A stretch of 64,000 nt of DNA from Rapana venosa (taxonomy: Eukaryota > Mollusca > Gastropoda > Neogastropoda > Muricidae). The translations under genes and the position numbers were made by a program. The stretch covers positions 45,996,182-46,060,181 of the forward strand of contig CM054141.1 of the NCBI GenBank assembly GCA_028751875.1, written 5' to 3'. Shown here one piece after another: positions 1 through 12,700 of this stretch (its first letter is position 1; each line of letters opens with the position of its first letter). Under the pieces are notes generated by a model. The model ran no database searches. It saw only the letters and a program-made list of their open reading frames with translations, and was not told the origin of the DNA.

Positions 1-289
1 GTCTCTATCTCTCTGTATGTGCTGTGCGTCAGCGCCTGGGCTTTATCACAGTTCTTGATTAAACCATTGACGCTGGGGGCAACAGCAAAGTGAGAGGCTG
101 TATGACCAGTGGCTTTTCCACTCATGGAATTCCAATTTACAGCTTAGTCTTTAGTGATCGACTATGACTCTCTGACTAGGAGGCTTGACTTGCACAGTCC
201 TTATGTGCTGCAGCCCTGGGGGCTAGTTGGCCTTTGGAGAACATCTCCAACGCAGACTTTCCTTATGCCCACTTGGCCGAGAGAGTGGG

Positions 290-392
290 GATGTACTGTG
301 GGAAAGGCATCTCCACTGTAATCAAATTTCTGCCCAGTTTGATGTACTGTGGGCAAGGCATCTCCACTATAATCACATTTCTGCCCAGTTTC
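290..392. repeat. 51-bp unit, two tandem copies
   Basis: GATGTACTGTGGGAAAGGCA, then TCTCCACTGTAATC, then TTTCTGCCCAGTTT, repeated once with three changes. No gene is recognised in the first 5 kb. Confidence 0.8.
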
Positions 393-462
393 CGAAACAG
401 CAGCTGCCTCCTCTGCTGTTTTGGAGGTCATCGTCGAAAACGACGGACTAACATACATACAT

Positions 463-475
463 GTAATATATATAT

Positions 476-506
<31 letters not shown>

Positions 507-545
507 ATATATATATATATATTGTGTGTGTGTGTGTGTGGGTGG
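463..545. repeat. (TA)n then (TG)n microsatellite
   Basis: Alternating TA (463-520) passing into TG and GGGT repeats. Confidence 0.9.
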
Positions 546-812
546 GTGGGTGGGTGGGTTGGTGTGGGTGTGTCCGTTCCTCGGCTAGTAAGATTTTGTG
601 TATGCGACCTCCTCCTGCCACCCCCCCCCCCCCAACACACCCACACACACATACCATTACAGTAGCTGCATTCCGACTTCAGGGATACAGTTGGGAACTG
701 AACCTATCAAATTTGCCAGGACTGTCGGGAGGTACTTCCCTTCTTTCGATTTTCAACTGTCCTGGATTCTTTTGACGTGCACAAGTCTGTAAGCACACAG
801 GTCTGACTACTT

Positions 813-813
813 T

Positions 814-868
<55 letters not shown>
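813..868. repeat. (TAGA)n microsatellite
   Basis: About 14 uninterrupted tetranucleotide units. Confidence 0.9.
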
Positions 869-870
<2 letters not shown>

Positions 871-1174
871 CAATAGATGCATTTTAAAGAATCAGTCAAC
901 CAATGGATCAATACTTGGGGTTTAGTTTTCTTCTAATTGTTGTGTTTTTCGTCAGTGTTATTGTTGTTTTTTGCTGTTGTTGTTCTTTGTTTCTTGTTGT
1001 TGCTGGGTGTGGTTGTTGTTGTGGTGGTGTTGTTGGTTTTTTTTGGGGGGGGTTTATTTGTTTGTTTTTGTGACCTGGTTTGGATGGTAAGCATGATATC
1101 TGGTTTGTTAATGTTGCTTCATTTGTCACTATGACAGACAGTTTTCCTTTTGACTGCAGAAGGGGATGGGAGGG

Positions 1175-1445
1175 GCGGTGGCGAATAGTCCTATGATCAG
1201 AGCATTGTACTCTTGATCTGACGGTGTCTGAATGCGTGAGTTTGAACCGCCACAGAGGTATTCGTTGGAGGGGATCCCCCACCCCCAACCCCGTCCACCC
1301 ACCCACCCCTGGAGTTAGCAATGGTATTTTTCCCTGAGAGACTTTCGGATGAGACTGTAAACTGATATCAAGCTTGCAAACATACGCAGAATACTTTGTG
1401 CACATGTTAAAATCTCCATCCACTTTTCTTGGAGAGTAAGCCATC
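1175..1445 (+). mobile_element. SINE family A copy, diverged
   Basis: Head (ATCAGAGCATTGTACTCTTG, GTTTGAACC) and central domain (TTCGGATGAGACTGTAAAC) are recognisable; the tail is missing. It lies directly before the full copy. Confidence 0.65.
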
Positions 1446-1549
1446 TATGGCCAGTTGTTGTGGTGTTGTTGTTGTGCTTTCTCCAAACACCCTGGCCGTG
1501 GGGGGGGGGGGGGGGGGGGTGCTAGAATATGTAGGCCCTACCTGACTCA

Positions 1550-1885
1550 CTCAAGCCTAGTGGTTAGAACATTGCACTCGCAATCTGATGACCCGGGTTC
1601 GAATCCCGTTCAAGGGGATATTTTCCCCTGAAGTTAACATCAGTGCAGACTCCATTCTCCCCAAAAGTCCTTCGAATGAGACTATAAACCGAGGTCCCGT
1701 GTGCGAACGCACGCAGAACATCTTGTGCACACGTTAAATCCTGGTCTTCTTTTCGTAAGAGTAGGCCATCGTGTGCCGGTGGGAACGAATGATAAAATTT
1801 ACAAAACCGCATACACACGGGGACTGGATGTAAAAAAGCACTTAAGTGCTTATTCCATTATCCTCGATATAAAAGAATAAAATAA
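1550..1885 (+). mobile_element. tRNA-derived SINE, family A, nearly full length
   Basis: The tRNA-like head has an A box (CTAGTGGTTAGAACA) and a perfect B box (GGTTCGAATCC). A central domain ATGAGACTATAAACCGAGGT and a tail GGACTGGATGTAAAAAAGCA, then TTATTCCATTATCCTCGATA, follow. It is the reference copy for the other family A copies in the window. Confidence 0.8.
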
Positions 1886-2045
1886 ATCCCACTTAGGAAT
1901 CACTGTGAGATTGTAAGAGCACACTGAATGAGGACGTTTGCGGGTATGACTCATTTCAAGTGCCTTGCCATTCGGCAGCCATGTTCTGACTTCAGAAGCC
2001 CTTCGGACAGTTGGATAAACATGAATGTACCCAGCATGCATCCTG

Positions 2046-2905
2046 CCACAAGAAAAGAATGAGCTCCGCCAGCGTTAGCTTACCCATAACACAGTGCCTA
2101 AAAGAATTGAGCGGGGTGTTCCAACACCCCCCTTAAAGAAGCCAGGTCAGTCCTACAATTGGCTGTGATACGGTGTCAAACTTGGTCCTCTTGATCGATT
2201 GAGCTATAGGCCTACTAGAAATCGACCTGTCAATGTGTCTGATGACAATCAGTAAATCAATCAGTTTGACTCAAAGAAGAAAATGTGTAGTTTTGCTAAG
2301 AACATCTTCTCGCTGCTGTGGGTTCTTTAGGGGAGTACTAAATAAAAAAAAAAGTATTATATGCTGTGTGTCATCTCTAGCAGGATGACTCAGAGGGGAA
2401 CTGCTCGACGTTAGTTTACAACGTAGGCTAAATATTTGATAGTTTTAGAGAATATGACCTAAAATAATGGTGAAAATGCTTTAAACAACCTATTTATTTG
2501 ACAGAATTCAACTTGAATGAATGAATTTGAAATTCATTTCTTGATACTTCAATAGAGCATCAGTTTCTGCTTTTCCAAAATTTGACCGCATCATGTGAAA
2601 CATATCCCCGTCCCCCCCCCCCCCCCCAACCCCACCCCACAAAAAAAAGCCCAAACAAACAAAGACACCCCCCACCCCCGAAAACAAAACCAAAAACCCC
2701 AAAAGAAACCCATCTCAATTTTATCAATTGCATAACCAAGTACAAGTGATTGATCCTCGGGTGTGGAAGCTAAGCACATGTATGTTCAATGCTTCCGTGA
2801 TCAACCCAGGAAAGCAGATATGATGAATTACCGGATCTTCTTTGTTTATACTTGTTTTTTCTGGGTGCACGTTTCAGTTACAAGGTATGAGAAAAAAGCA
2901 ATAGC
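2046..2905. other. No gene seen
   Basis: AT-rich sequence with a C run near 2607-2627 and a C/A-rich low-complexity patch. Nothing recognisable as coding or as a repeat family. Confidence 0.5.
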
Positions 2906-3059
2906 ATGTCTGCACAGGAAGTGATCTGGAAAATCGTAAAAGTACAACACACTTACAATTCATCCAGCAGACGCCGCCGAGATTCGATCCTGCAACCTGT
3001 AGCATCACTGACAGGATTGCTGGGTTACAAAACTCCTGTCTCTGTTACTGGTGTAACCA

Positions 3060-3270
3060 ACGTGCCAAGGCCTACATTAAAATGTCACGCTTCTAAGATT
3101 GTCTTCAGCCATGATAAGCTCCTATGCATAATAACCTGTACTCTCCAAAAGGAGAAAAAAAAAACCATAAGTCGGAGTATGGCTGCCTATGTGTCGAGGT
3201 ACTACAAAATCCCCAGCCATACACGCAAACTTCTCATCCAGTGTGTACTCAATATCTCACATTGATTGTC
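3060..3270. repeat. Interspersed repeat family D copy
   Basis: Shares GGCCTACATTAAAA, TCTTCAGCCATGATAAGCTC and ACGCAAACTTCTCATCCAGT with the copy at 13.1 kb. It accounts for the open frame here, which is not a gene. Confidence 0.6.
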
Positions 3271-3324
3271 AAGTGTGATAAATGAAACTGTCAATGATTA
3301 CATGCATCCATGCACACATGCGCG

Positions 3325-3330
<6 letters not shown>

Positions 3331-3405
<75 letters not shown>

Positions 3406-3679
3406 GCCAAGAAATCAAAAGGTATAATGCAATGCAAAGAACAAAAAAACTTTGGAATGGGTTTAATAATGATGACAATAAAAACTTTCAAAGAGCTTCA
3501 AGCAAAGGCAGTAATATTTCATTCCATCTCGGATTCATCCCCCAAAAATCACACACACAAAAGTCAGCTGTAGGCAATATTCAGCAAAAGAAAAATGTCA
3601 TGGCAATCATTGTAATATGAGCCGGTACAACCACAACGACTTTCTGACCAAGACCACAACTCATCCATGCTACACACAC

Positions 3680-3722
<43 letters not shown>
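3331..3722. repeat. Two (CA)n microsatellites, one with a (CG)n end
   Basis: (CA)n(CG)n at 3331-3407 and (CA)n at 3671-3722. The alternating purine-pyrimidine CA/CG run could adopt Z-DNA. Confidence 0.85.
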
Positions 3723-3725
<3 letters not shown>

Positions 3726-3837
3726 ACACAATTTCATTTAATTTTATACAAAAAGAGTGCTTTGGGTTTGTTTATGTTTTTTAAGGGTTTCCTTTGTTTG
3801 TTTGTTGTTTTGGTGGGTTTTTTTTGGGGGGGGGTAG

Positions 3838-3840
<3 letters not shown>

Positions 3841-3891
<51 letters not shown>
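3841..3891. repeat. Run of 51 consecutive G
   Basis: An uninterrupted 51-G homopolymer within a wider G/T-rich stretch (3790-4090) that also has a ~19-G run at 4069. Assembly length may be unreliable. Confidence 0.9.
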
Positions 3892-3894
<3 letters not shown>

Positions 3895-4747
3895 CGAGGG
3901 TTGGTTTGTGTTTTTTGTATTAGTGTGTGTGGCTTTTTTGTTTTTGTGGGGGTTTTGTTTTGGTATTTTTTTGTTTTGTTGTTGTTGTTGTCTTTTTGTT
4001 GTTGTTGTCAGTGGTGGTGGTGGGTTATTTATGTATTGTTAAAAAAATTACGCTTTTTTTGTGTGTGTGGGGGGGGGGGGGGGGGGGTTGGTTCACAAAT
4101 TTCTGCCCATGAAACTTTGGCTGCTTTTCCCATGTAAACAAACTGAGTTCCCATCAGTAAGAGCACACCAATTAATGAAGTGACAACCATTATGACTGAA
4201 TTTTGTAAGGGGGGGGGGGCTAAACACTGTACATAGATTGTGTGGGATTGGAGTGCATAAATTATGATCAATGGTCATTACTCTTCTTAACAACATGTTT
4301 CATTTTAAGTTAGAAAACCTTATTAAATGAGAAAAAAAATCCTAAACCCAAACGGTAAAGAAAGCAAAAGCCAACCCCCAATTCTTCAAAGAAATAAAAA
4401 ATTAAAGAAACGAATATCAGGGGGGAAAAAATTGTTAGGATTTCTTAGTCAGCAAATAGAGTTTTTCAGCAGGTTGTAAGGTTGAGGAGGGTTCATGTTA
4501 GGCGACACTTCACCTTTTGAAATGTGCAAAACTAGTAAAAAAAGTAAAAGTATAGCAAGTCAATATTTACAGTCATCAAGTATGTTGGGGTGGGGGTGGG
4601 GAAAGGGTCGGCAAAGGGGTGGGGGTGGGGTGGGTTTTTTTTTAGGTTGTATGGCAGTAGGTGTGTAAGCTACATGTTAGATGCCTATTGTCTTTAAATA
4701 CATATGAACATAAATTTCCCTTTACATAAACGGGTAAAAACGATAGA
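3892..4747. other. No gene seen; G/T- and A-rich low complexity
   Basis: Holds G/T runs, a second G run and AT-rich sequence before the repeat array downstream of IDS. Confidence 0.5.
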
Positions 4748-5300
4748 TCATATTCTTCACCTACCAAAACATCAGGACATTGCTTATAGGGAACTCATGT
4801 CTACTTGATAAACACAGTAAGTCATGTTCTCCTTCTTACAACAATATAAGAATACTGCCTTTTAAGGAGCTTATATCTACTGTGTAAAAAACGAAAAAAA
4901 CCGACGGTAGTTCATGTTCTCCTTCCTACAATAATTAATAGAACATTGCTTCTAAGGAGTTGGTGTCTGTATATGATCATATATTTCCCTTAATAAATAC
5001 CTTTACTTTTAAATAGGATTGTTCATGTTGTTCTTATTACAACAATATCAAAAGATTGCACATAAGGAGCTTATATCTGCTAGGTAAATACGAGAGCTCG
5101 TGGTCTTCTTCCGAGCATTACTTTAGGGAACTTGTCAGTCAACGAAGTAAAGACGATAATCCACGTTCTCCTTCCTACAATAATACCAGAACATTGCTTT
5201 TTGGGAACTGACATCTACTAGGTAACTACAACAGCTCATGTTCTCATTCATAAAAACCACATAAGAGCATCGCTTTCAGGAAACTCCTTTCTACTCTCCT
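4748..5300 (-). repeat. Degenerate ~75-bp tandem repeat directly downstream of the IDS stop
   Basis: About seven diverged units start near 4748, 4822, 4912, 5023, 5098, 5161 and 5236. Each carries a core of the type TCATGTTCTCCTTCCTACAA, then GAACATTGCTTTTAAGGA, then ATCTACTAGGTAAA. Spacing varies from 63 to 111 bases because of insertions. The array abuts the IDS stop codon, so it would lie in the IDS 3' UTR if transcription continues through it. No clear AATAAA on the minus strand was seen between the stop and the array end. Confidence 0.75.
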
Positions 5301-7671
5301 TCAGTGTCCTGGATTGGGTAAAGCCTTTCTCCAGCCATCCCTCAGCTGACGGGATAGGGAACGAACCAGTCCCTGAAAGGCTGGCACCCCAGCCACGTTC
5401 AGATCCTCATCAGGATCCGAAGCGTAGATATACAACTCTCGAGCATACACCTTGCTCCAGTTCGCTTCGTACGTTTTAAAATCGTATGCGATCCACTCCG
5501 TATAGCGGTGCTGATATGTGCGCATGGTGTAACCCATGACCTGAGTTTTCTTGTGCGACATGGGCACTAAAGAGTGTCTGGGATACTGGCTGAACACGGC
5601 CGGTTTCCACTTCATAGCTCTCCCAGTGACGTCACGATCAGATGACGTCATGGTGAGGTTTTTGATGATGGGTACGAGGCTGGAACCCTCGGTGCAGAAG
5701 TCGATGTGGAAAGACTTGTTGGGACAGAGAGGGGGTACTTTTAAACCTGCTAGTTCCGAAATGGTGGCATACAAATCCACAGCTTCTACAAGAGCGTCGC
5801 TGACTAAAGGCCGTCTGGTTTCTCCAGCTCTCACTTCAGGTCTGAACTTGAGGGTTTTCTCCAGAGCGTCATGGAAGGGGAAGTTTTGTCCTGGGGGGGA
5901 TTTTTTGGCTGTGACACCGGGAATGTGAATGAGCATGGGGATTCTGGTGGCGATGTCGAAGTTGGTGTGTTTGCACCATTCACCGTGGTCACCAAGCTGC
6001 CAGCCTGAGAACAGAAAGATAATATTATCAGAAAAAAGGGGGGAGATTTTGTTTGTGTGTTAATGAAGCTTTGCATTACAATTTTCAGCCTGAACAGGAT
6101 AGGTTTAATTTTGACAAAAAAAGGCTGGCTGAACACCGATTTTGTTTGTTTGTTTGTTTTTTTGTTACTCATCCATCCCAATCACACTAATTTACCAAAA
6201 ATATAAGGCAATTTGAAGTATACTATTGTTCCTTTTGAAAGCCTTTTTTCTTAGTAGAAATTACATTTTCTTCATGCCTTCTTTTTCCTTTTTGTCTGTA
6301 CCCCCCCCCCCCCCCCCCCCCCTCCTCTGTTTACATCCTGCTTTTCAATTCAGAGAGGTCAGCACATATAGATGTATACATTTTGTAAGGGGTGTAAACA
6401 TTTCGATAGGCTGTCAATAACATCAGCCTTTCGCCTCATATTCTTTCTTTTTTTTCTTTCTTTCATTCATTATGTATGTATTTATCAAAATATCTATTTA
6501 TTAATCTGTTTTATTGCCTCGTTGGTTTATTCTTAATCTCCTTGATGAAATGATGAAAAAAAAAGAAGACAACAGCGATAATAACAATGGCAGTAATGAT
6601 GATGGCGGTTTTGATAGTAATGATGATGGTCACTATGATTGTTAGTAAAGAAGATGTGGTGATAATGGCGACGTCCATGATAACACTGGTAGCGATAATG
6701 GTGGTGATGAAGGTGACTTGATGATGGTGATGTTGGGGTCGACGACGATGACTCCCCTACCATGGTCGCCGTGGAAGGTAACGATGGTGTTGTCGGCAAG
6801 GCCATAGTCATCCAGGGCTTTCAGCACTCTCCCCACCTGGGCATCCGTGTAGCTGGTGGCTGCAGAGTAACTCTGACGGAGTTTGTACTGTAAAACAGCC
6901 ACCGACAACAACGTCACTGATTGCTTTAGTTCACTCAGTATAGATATATCATAAGCAAACAATATTGGAAGGGCATCCGGCTATTTTAAACCTTACATCA
7001 TAAAAAATTCACATTTGTATATATTCAAGCAAGCAAGCAAGCAAGCGCACACACACACACACATGCCACGCGCACGCACGCACGCACGCACAGGCACACA
7101 CACACACACACCTGATAGTCGACAGGCACCATGCCAAAGGGCTCGCTGATGTTCAAGACCTTGATGTCATCATATTTCTTCAGTTCCTTGTAGGCACTCC
7201 ACGCCACCTCGGGCAGCCAGGGAGGGTAGTAAGGGTTGGGGGCCAAGTGGATCTTAGACATGGGGTATAACTCTTCAAACAGATTTTTTAAAAAGCAAAC
7301 AAAAACCATGTTAGAAAGCCAAGATTTCAATGGAGGAAGGTTAAAGGTCACTAAGCAATGACTGTTTGCAAAAGACTATTAGACAGCCAAGATTTACATA
7401 GAGGAAGGTTAATTTTCCCTAAGCAATGTTTGCAACAGATTATTATTATTACTACAATGATACGTTTGATTCAAATGGGATGGGATAGAACTCTTGAAAC
7501 AGATTTTTGAAAAATGGTTTGTTATAAAGCCAAGATTAAAATGGAGTAAGGTTAAACTTTGTGCAAAAATGGCTGCAATAGACTATCATGATAAAATGTT
7601 TGATCTGAAGAGGCAAATAGGTTTGTTTGCTTTTGCCTCTTTTGTGTGTGTGTGTGTGTGTGCGCGCGCGC

Positions 7672-7732
<61 letters not shown>

Positions 7733-8365
7733 ACGCTTGCCGTTTGCCTAATTCTTGACAGTTCATGTGCGTTTATCTCTCTCTTTCTTTCTCTCAGTCT
7801 GGCTGTCTGGCAAAACAAGTTTGCTCATTTTAATTATTCTCTCCTTGGGTCACTAGCCCCCCTCATATCCTGATAAAAGTCCTTTCAGCTTTTGGTATCA
7901 GATGTTTTCTCTTTCCCTGTTCTCATACTGCTTTTATCAGAAACACAGGGAAACCGGATTGTTTTGCATTCACAGACAACTGATCTCTCTCTCTCTCTTC
8001 TTTGCTTACGTTACCATATGTTTTTTCTTCCCCTATCCTCCAGTCTTTCTGAACAGGAACTTTATAAAAGATTTTATTTTTGGATGATTGTCTTTAGCCT
8101 ACTGGATGGTGATTCCCACAATCCATCTAGCTCTCTGTTCTCCTCCCTCATTCTGTTTTCGTTCAAATAAGCAAATACAACTATCAACAATTGGATATCA
8201 CCATCATCTTTACCGTTTTGTCAACCACAGAGGCCATATTACAGGCGTCATCTCGTTAACAATAAAGATCACATAAAGACTGTGCAGCTATACTGATCCC
8301 TGTTTCAGCCCCCAGTGTTCCCCCATTCTTTAGATCCAGAGGGAAGGTCAAGATGCTAGGGTGGG

Positions 8366-8430
<65 letters not shown>

Positions 8431-9624
8431 TTAAAGAAGAGACGATACACAGAATTCCTGTGTGCGACACGCATTCTGTGCACGTAAAACACCCTATGGC
8501 AAGTGAGTTGTCCCTGGCAAAATTTTGTTTAAAAAAAACTGCCACTCTCATAGAGAAAAAGTTTAAATACGAAATTTTTTTTTTTTAAAAGGTGGCGCTG
8601 CTGTTGTGGCGACAAGCTATTCTAGGGGAGAGCACCCCAAACTCCACGTAAAAAAAAATCTAATGGGACCGAAAGTGGAATGCAAAACAATTCAAAATGC
8701 AACACAAATCAAAACACGCCAAATCTAAACCAGATATTCGTCATTTTTCGCATCAGTCTTACCATAAGGGGTCATTGTAAACATTCAACAGAAACCAACC
8801 AACCTAGATACTCTTTGGGATAGGCAAAAGGCAGGTGAGGTCTGTGGTATCCCATGCCCAGGAAGAAAGGTTTGTGGTCCAGGGATCGATTCTTCAGGAA
8901 CTGGATGGTGAAGTCCGTGTTCTGGATGTCCGGCAAAGAACCCCCCGGCACAGTCTTCAGGTCCACTGGACACACGGCGCTGTGGGTGAGGTGGCCATCA
9001 GGCTCTGGGCAAATCTGGAATGGACAGAAAGAGACAGGGGGGAGGGGGAGGTCAGTTAGCCTAAAGCTCAAGATGGAGTTTCAATGTAGATAAGCCCAAT
9101 GGAAAGGAAGTTGAAATCCGACTTTAAAAACATATAATGTAAATATTTAGTTACCTAAAACTCAGAAGTTTTGAGTAATAAAGAACACAAACACAAGTAT
9201 TATTTGATAGTACAAATAAAAGATAATGCACTTCTACACACACACACACGCGCGCACGCACACACACAAACACATGTGTGTGGGTACATCAGTTGGACAT
9301 TTTATCAGTCTGAATTATGGATATAAAACAGAGTTCAACATTCTGCAAAACCAGAACCAACATATATCTAACAGATAGAAACTGCGCAACTTCACAGCAA
9401 GACTACCATACTTATTTCATGTATGAAGCCTCAGAATTCAACGTTTATCCACTTTAAGAAGCAGTGTATGTGGATACATCTGATGGATTGAAATTGGAAA
9501 TTCAAGGCTTTGCATCACACCCACCAACGTCCATGCCATTCCTTATCTCTATGCATTACATGGTGTGCCTTGCTGTTCAGGCACAGTCATACTAAAAGTA
9601 ACCAGTGGTTTTAAATCCTCAAAA

Positions 9625-9672
<48 letters not shown>

Positions 9673-9676
9673 TGTG

Positions 9677-9719
<43 letters not shown>

Positions 9720-12700
9720 GTGTGTATGTGTATGTGCTTGCGTGTGCGCGTGTATGAGTGTGTTAGTGTGTGTGTGTGTGTGTGTGTTTGTCTGTCTGTC
9801 TGTCTGTTGTCCGTCCGTCTGTATTTGTATTTGCTTATGAATGCGTAGGCTTATAATCATGTGGATTTAAGCATGTGTGTGGATTGCAACCAAATTAAAA
9901 GAAGACACCCAACTGAAAACAGGTAAAACAAGTCAAAAGACATGCTTTCAAAGACAGAACATAAAAATAAAAATAAACCACCAAGCCAAAGAGTTTGTCC
10001 TACTGAGAGACTCCCTAAACATCACAATTTAGACCAAAAATATTGACAATGATCAAAAAAGAGGGGTGGGTGGGTATAACGCAAATTGGCTCAAAATGGA
10101 GCAGGAAAATATAAAGGACAGGGAAGCCCCCCCCTTCCCCCCCATCCCCCCCCAATGGTTTAATGCAAATGTGATGGTGCAGTAATTAGATTACCTCCCA
10201 TGTGATCAGAGTGACGTGTTACTATATTGGTACACACCTGAAAATTGTGCAGCGCTCTGTTTCCTTGGGTGGTAATTGAAAACTGTCCATTGCATGCTCT
10301 TTGTCTACATGATAAAATGTACAACTTTAAGCATCCTCTTTGCAGAGGACCCATACCATGTACCCAGGGATTATACGAGATGGGACGTGACATATGTTAA
10401 CTCTGTTACACACTAATCTCATCATTGGAAAAACTTTAGAACTCCTCTATCCCAGAACGAGAAAAAATGATGAAAGCTTACTCACCCACTGCAAGCTTCT
10501 GAAAAAAAAAATCATTCAACCAACACAATGGGGGGGGAAGTAACCAGCTACAGAAGTATGACCAAAATATACACCCAGAAAACACTAATCAGCTGTGGCA
10601 CTAATACCTAGAAGAGATGCACCCCAAAAACAGCTCGAGGCCCTGGAAAACAAGCAGAACCCAAGGTATACACACGTCACCTTATCGTCAGTTAAGTTTT
10701 CAGTGGGCGCATGAAAAGCGGGGTATGTCCAGCTGTAGGGATAGTCGTCAGTAAAGCCCGAGGCCGAGCCTGAAATGAAAGACAAATGCCTGTGATAGGA
10801 CTGGTAACATTGATTGTTATGTTAACAAATACTATCTCGTCACCTTTTTCCCCTTGTAGATCTCTGTTGGAGCGTGGAAAGCCGGGTAGGTCCAACTGTA
10901 AGGGTAGTCATCTGTACGTCCTGAGGCTCGCCCTGAACAGGACACATTTTTCTGTTCAAGAAGATTAAGCAAAAGGCTATAGACCAGTTGACATCCCTGA
11001 AGTCGGATTGTGGCTACCTAAATGGTGCGGGGGTAATGGCCATATACCCAAAAAATATCATCATTGATAAAGCTCGGAGTTCTCTAGCCGAGGAACGAAA
11101 CAAAATGACTAGCAGACTATGCCCATGATAATTATAGAAGAAAAGCAATATATATTATAATGTCTTGTAGAGTTTGTTATCATTCTCACCAGCTATCATC
11201 TCCACCTCCGTCTTCAGAAAAGATCTTTATTAATCGTTTAATTTGAAGCTTAAAAACTGCAAGTTTTTCTTTTTTCCCGAATCAGCTTATTAACTAAAGA
11301 TTTTTTTAAAACGTAACACCTTCTCCATTATCCTTAGCAACTGATTTGTTTCAAAGGATCAGATTTTTAGTTTTTCCCTTGTGCAACTATGAAGTGATGA
11401 GATCACATTCATAGGCTAAGGAGCACTGAAGTGGCCTTAGCAACTGTAGTAATGTCTGTCTCCAGAGCAACTGACAGTATTGATGGTCTCACCCTGGATG
11501 TCTGGTTCACGATGCAGAGAACGTACTGAACAGCCAACAATGTGTGTGTGGTACACTAAGGTGAGAACTGACATCTGTTGGTTGAACCAATGCTCAGTAG
11601 AGGCAAGACTGATAGGGAGTACAAAACTCAATGGGACAGGGAGTCTTAATACTGAGGAGTCTTAAACAGGTTAACAGCTCATATAAGAAAAGTGCTGAGG
11701 CTACATTAAAATGTGATTGTACTTTGGAATGATATGTTGAGACAGTCCTCGGTCATGACAAGCTCGCATAACAACCTATAATCTCCACAAAAGGAGAAAA
11801 AAAAGTCCTCTGAAGTCCTGGTAGGTCTGCTGATGTTTTGTCCTTTTGCAAAAATACTAGTTAGGGAATTATCATATATCCCCTACCTTAACTCTAAAAT
11901 GATGATATAAGTATTCAGTCTGGCAGACTGATAGGTGATTTTGAAAAAAAGATCAAAACTGATTGGTCCGTGTATTCACTGAAATATAGAAACACTAGAA
12001 CTAAAATTTTCTGTTTTCCTCAAGTTCTTCATATAACTATTTTCCCCTCTTCCTTCCTTTACTTTGCTTTTCTTCTTCCTGCCTTTGCCAAAAAGCAGCT
12101 ATCTCTGTTTCTTTGTTTGCTTTCATGTTCACTGGTCTGTCTGCCTGTCTGCCTGAATCTCTCTGGGTGGTGGGACTGGGGGTTATAGCAGACTTGGATG
12201 ATATGCAATAAGGGAACTGCTGCCCCACCTGGATGGAAGATCTTGCCAACGGACTGAGTGATGTAGCCGTTGTCTTTGAAGTGCTGGGGCAGGGTGGTGT
12301 AGTTGCCAGCCACCCGCCTGAAGTAGTGCTTCAAGTCAAAGACACGGGTGGTGTCAGGTCGACGACCTGTCAAGAAGGATGTTCTGCTGGGAGAACACAC
12401 CGCTTGCTGCCCACACACCAAAGTAACCAATAACCAATAAAAAAACAAATTGACATGGAATGAAAATGAATGGACAAGAACAAAAATAAGAACAGCAGCA
12501 AGGTGTATTCAATAACCCCCTGCCCCCTCGGCCCCCCCCCCCCCCCCCCCAAAAAAAAAAAAAAAAAGTTGCTGTGTGATTTTGTTTCCCCTGTACATTT
12601 CAATTTCTCGATTAAAAATTATAGAAATCAGCTTAATTTCCACAATCAGAATGTACAGAATACCCTTTAAATGTGGACACTTAGTAAAAAAAATAAAAAG

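Noticed and set aside
908..1444. 178-codon minus-strand open frame
   Set aside because: It spans a G/T-rich tract and a SINE copy; composition is low-complexity and no family is recognised.
1560..1615. Functional tRNA genes at SINE heads (also 59.2 and 63.0 kb)
   Set aside because: The A and B boxes are good but the arms do not pair into a complete cloverleaf by eye, and each is joined to a SINE body.
3282..3620. Open frames of His-Thr or Cys-Val repeats over CA/GT tracts (also near 7.6, 8.4, 9.6, 16.2, 26.8, 33.8, 54.7 and 62.0 kb)
   Set aside because: These are translations of microsatellites with no domain, no splice context and equal openness on several frames.
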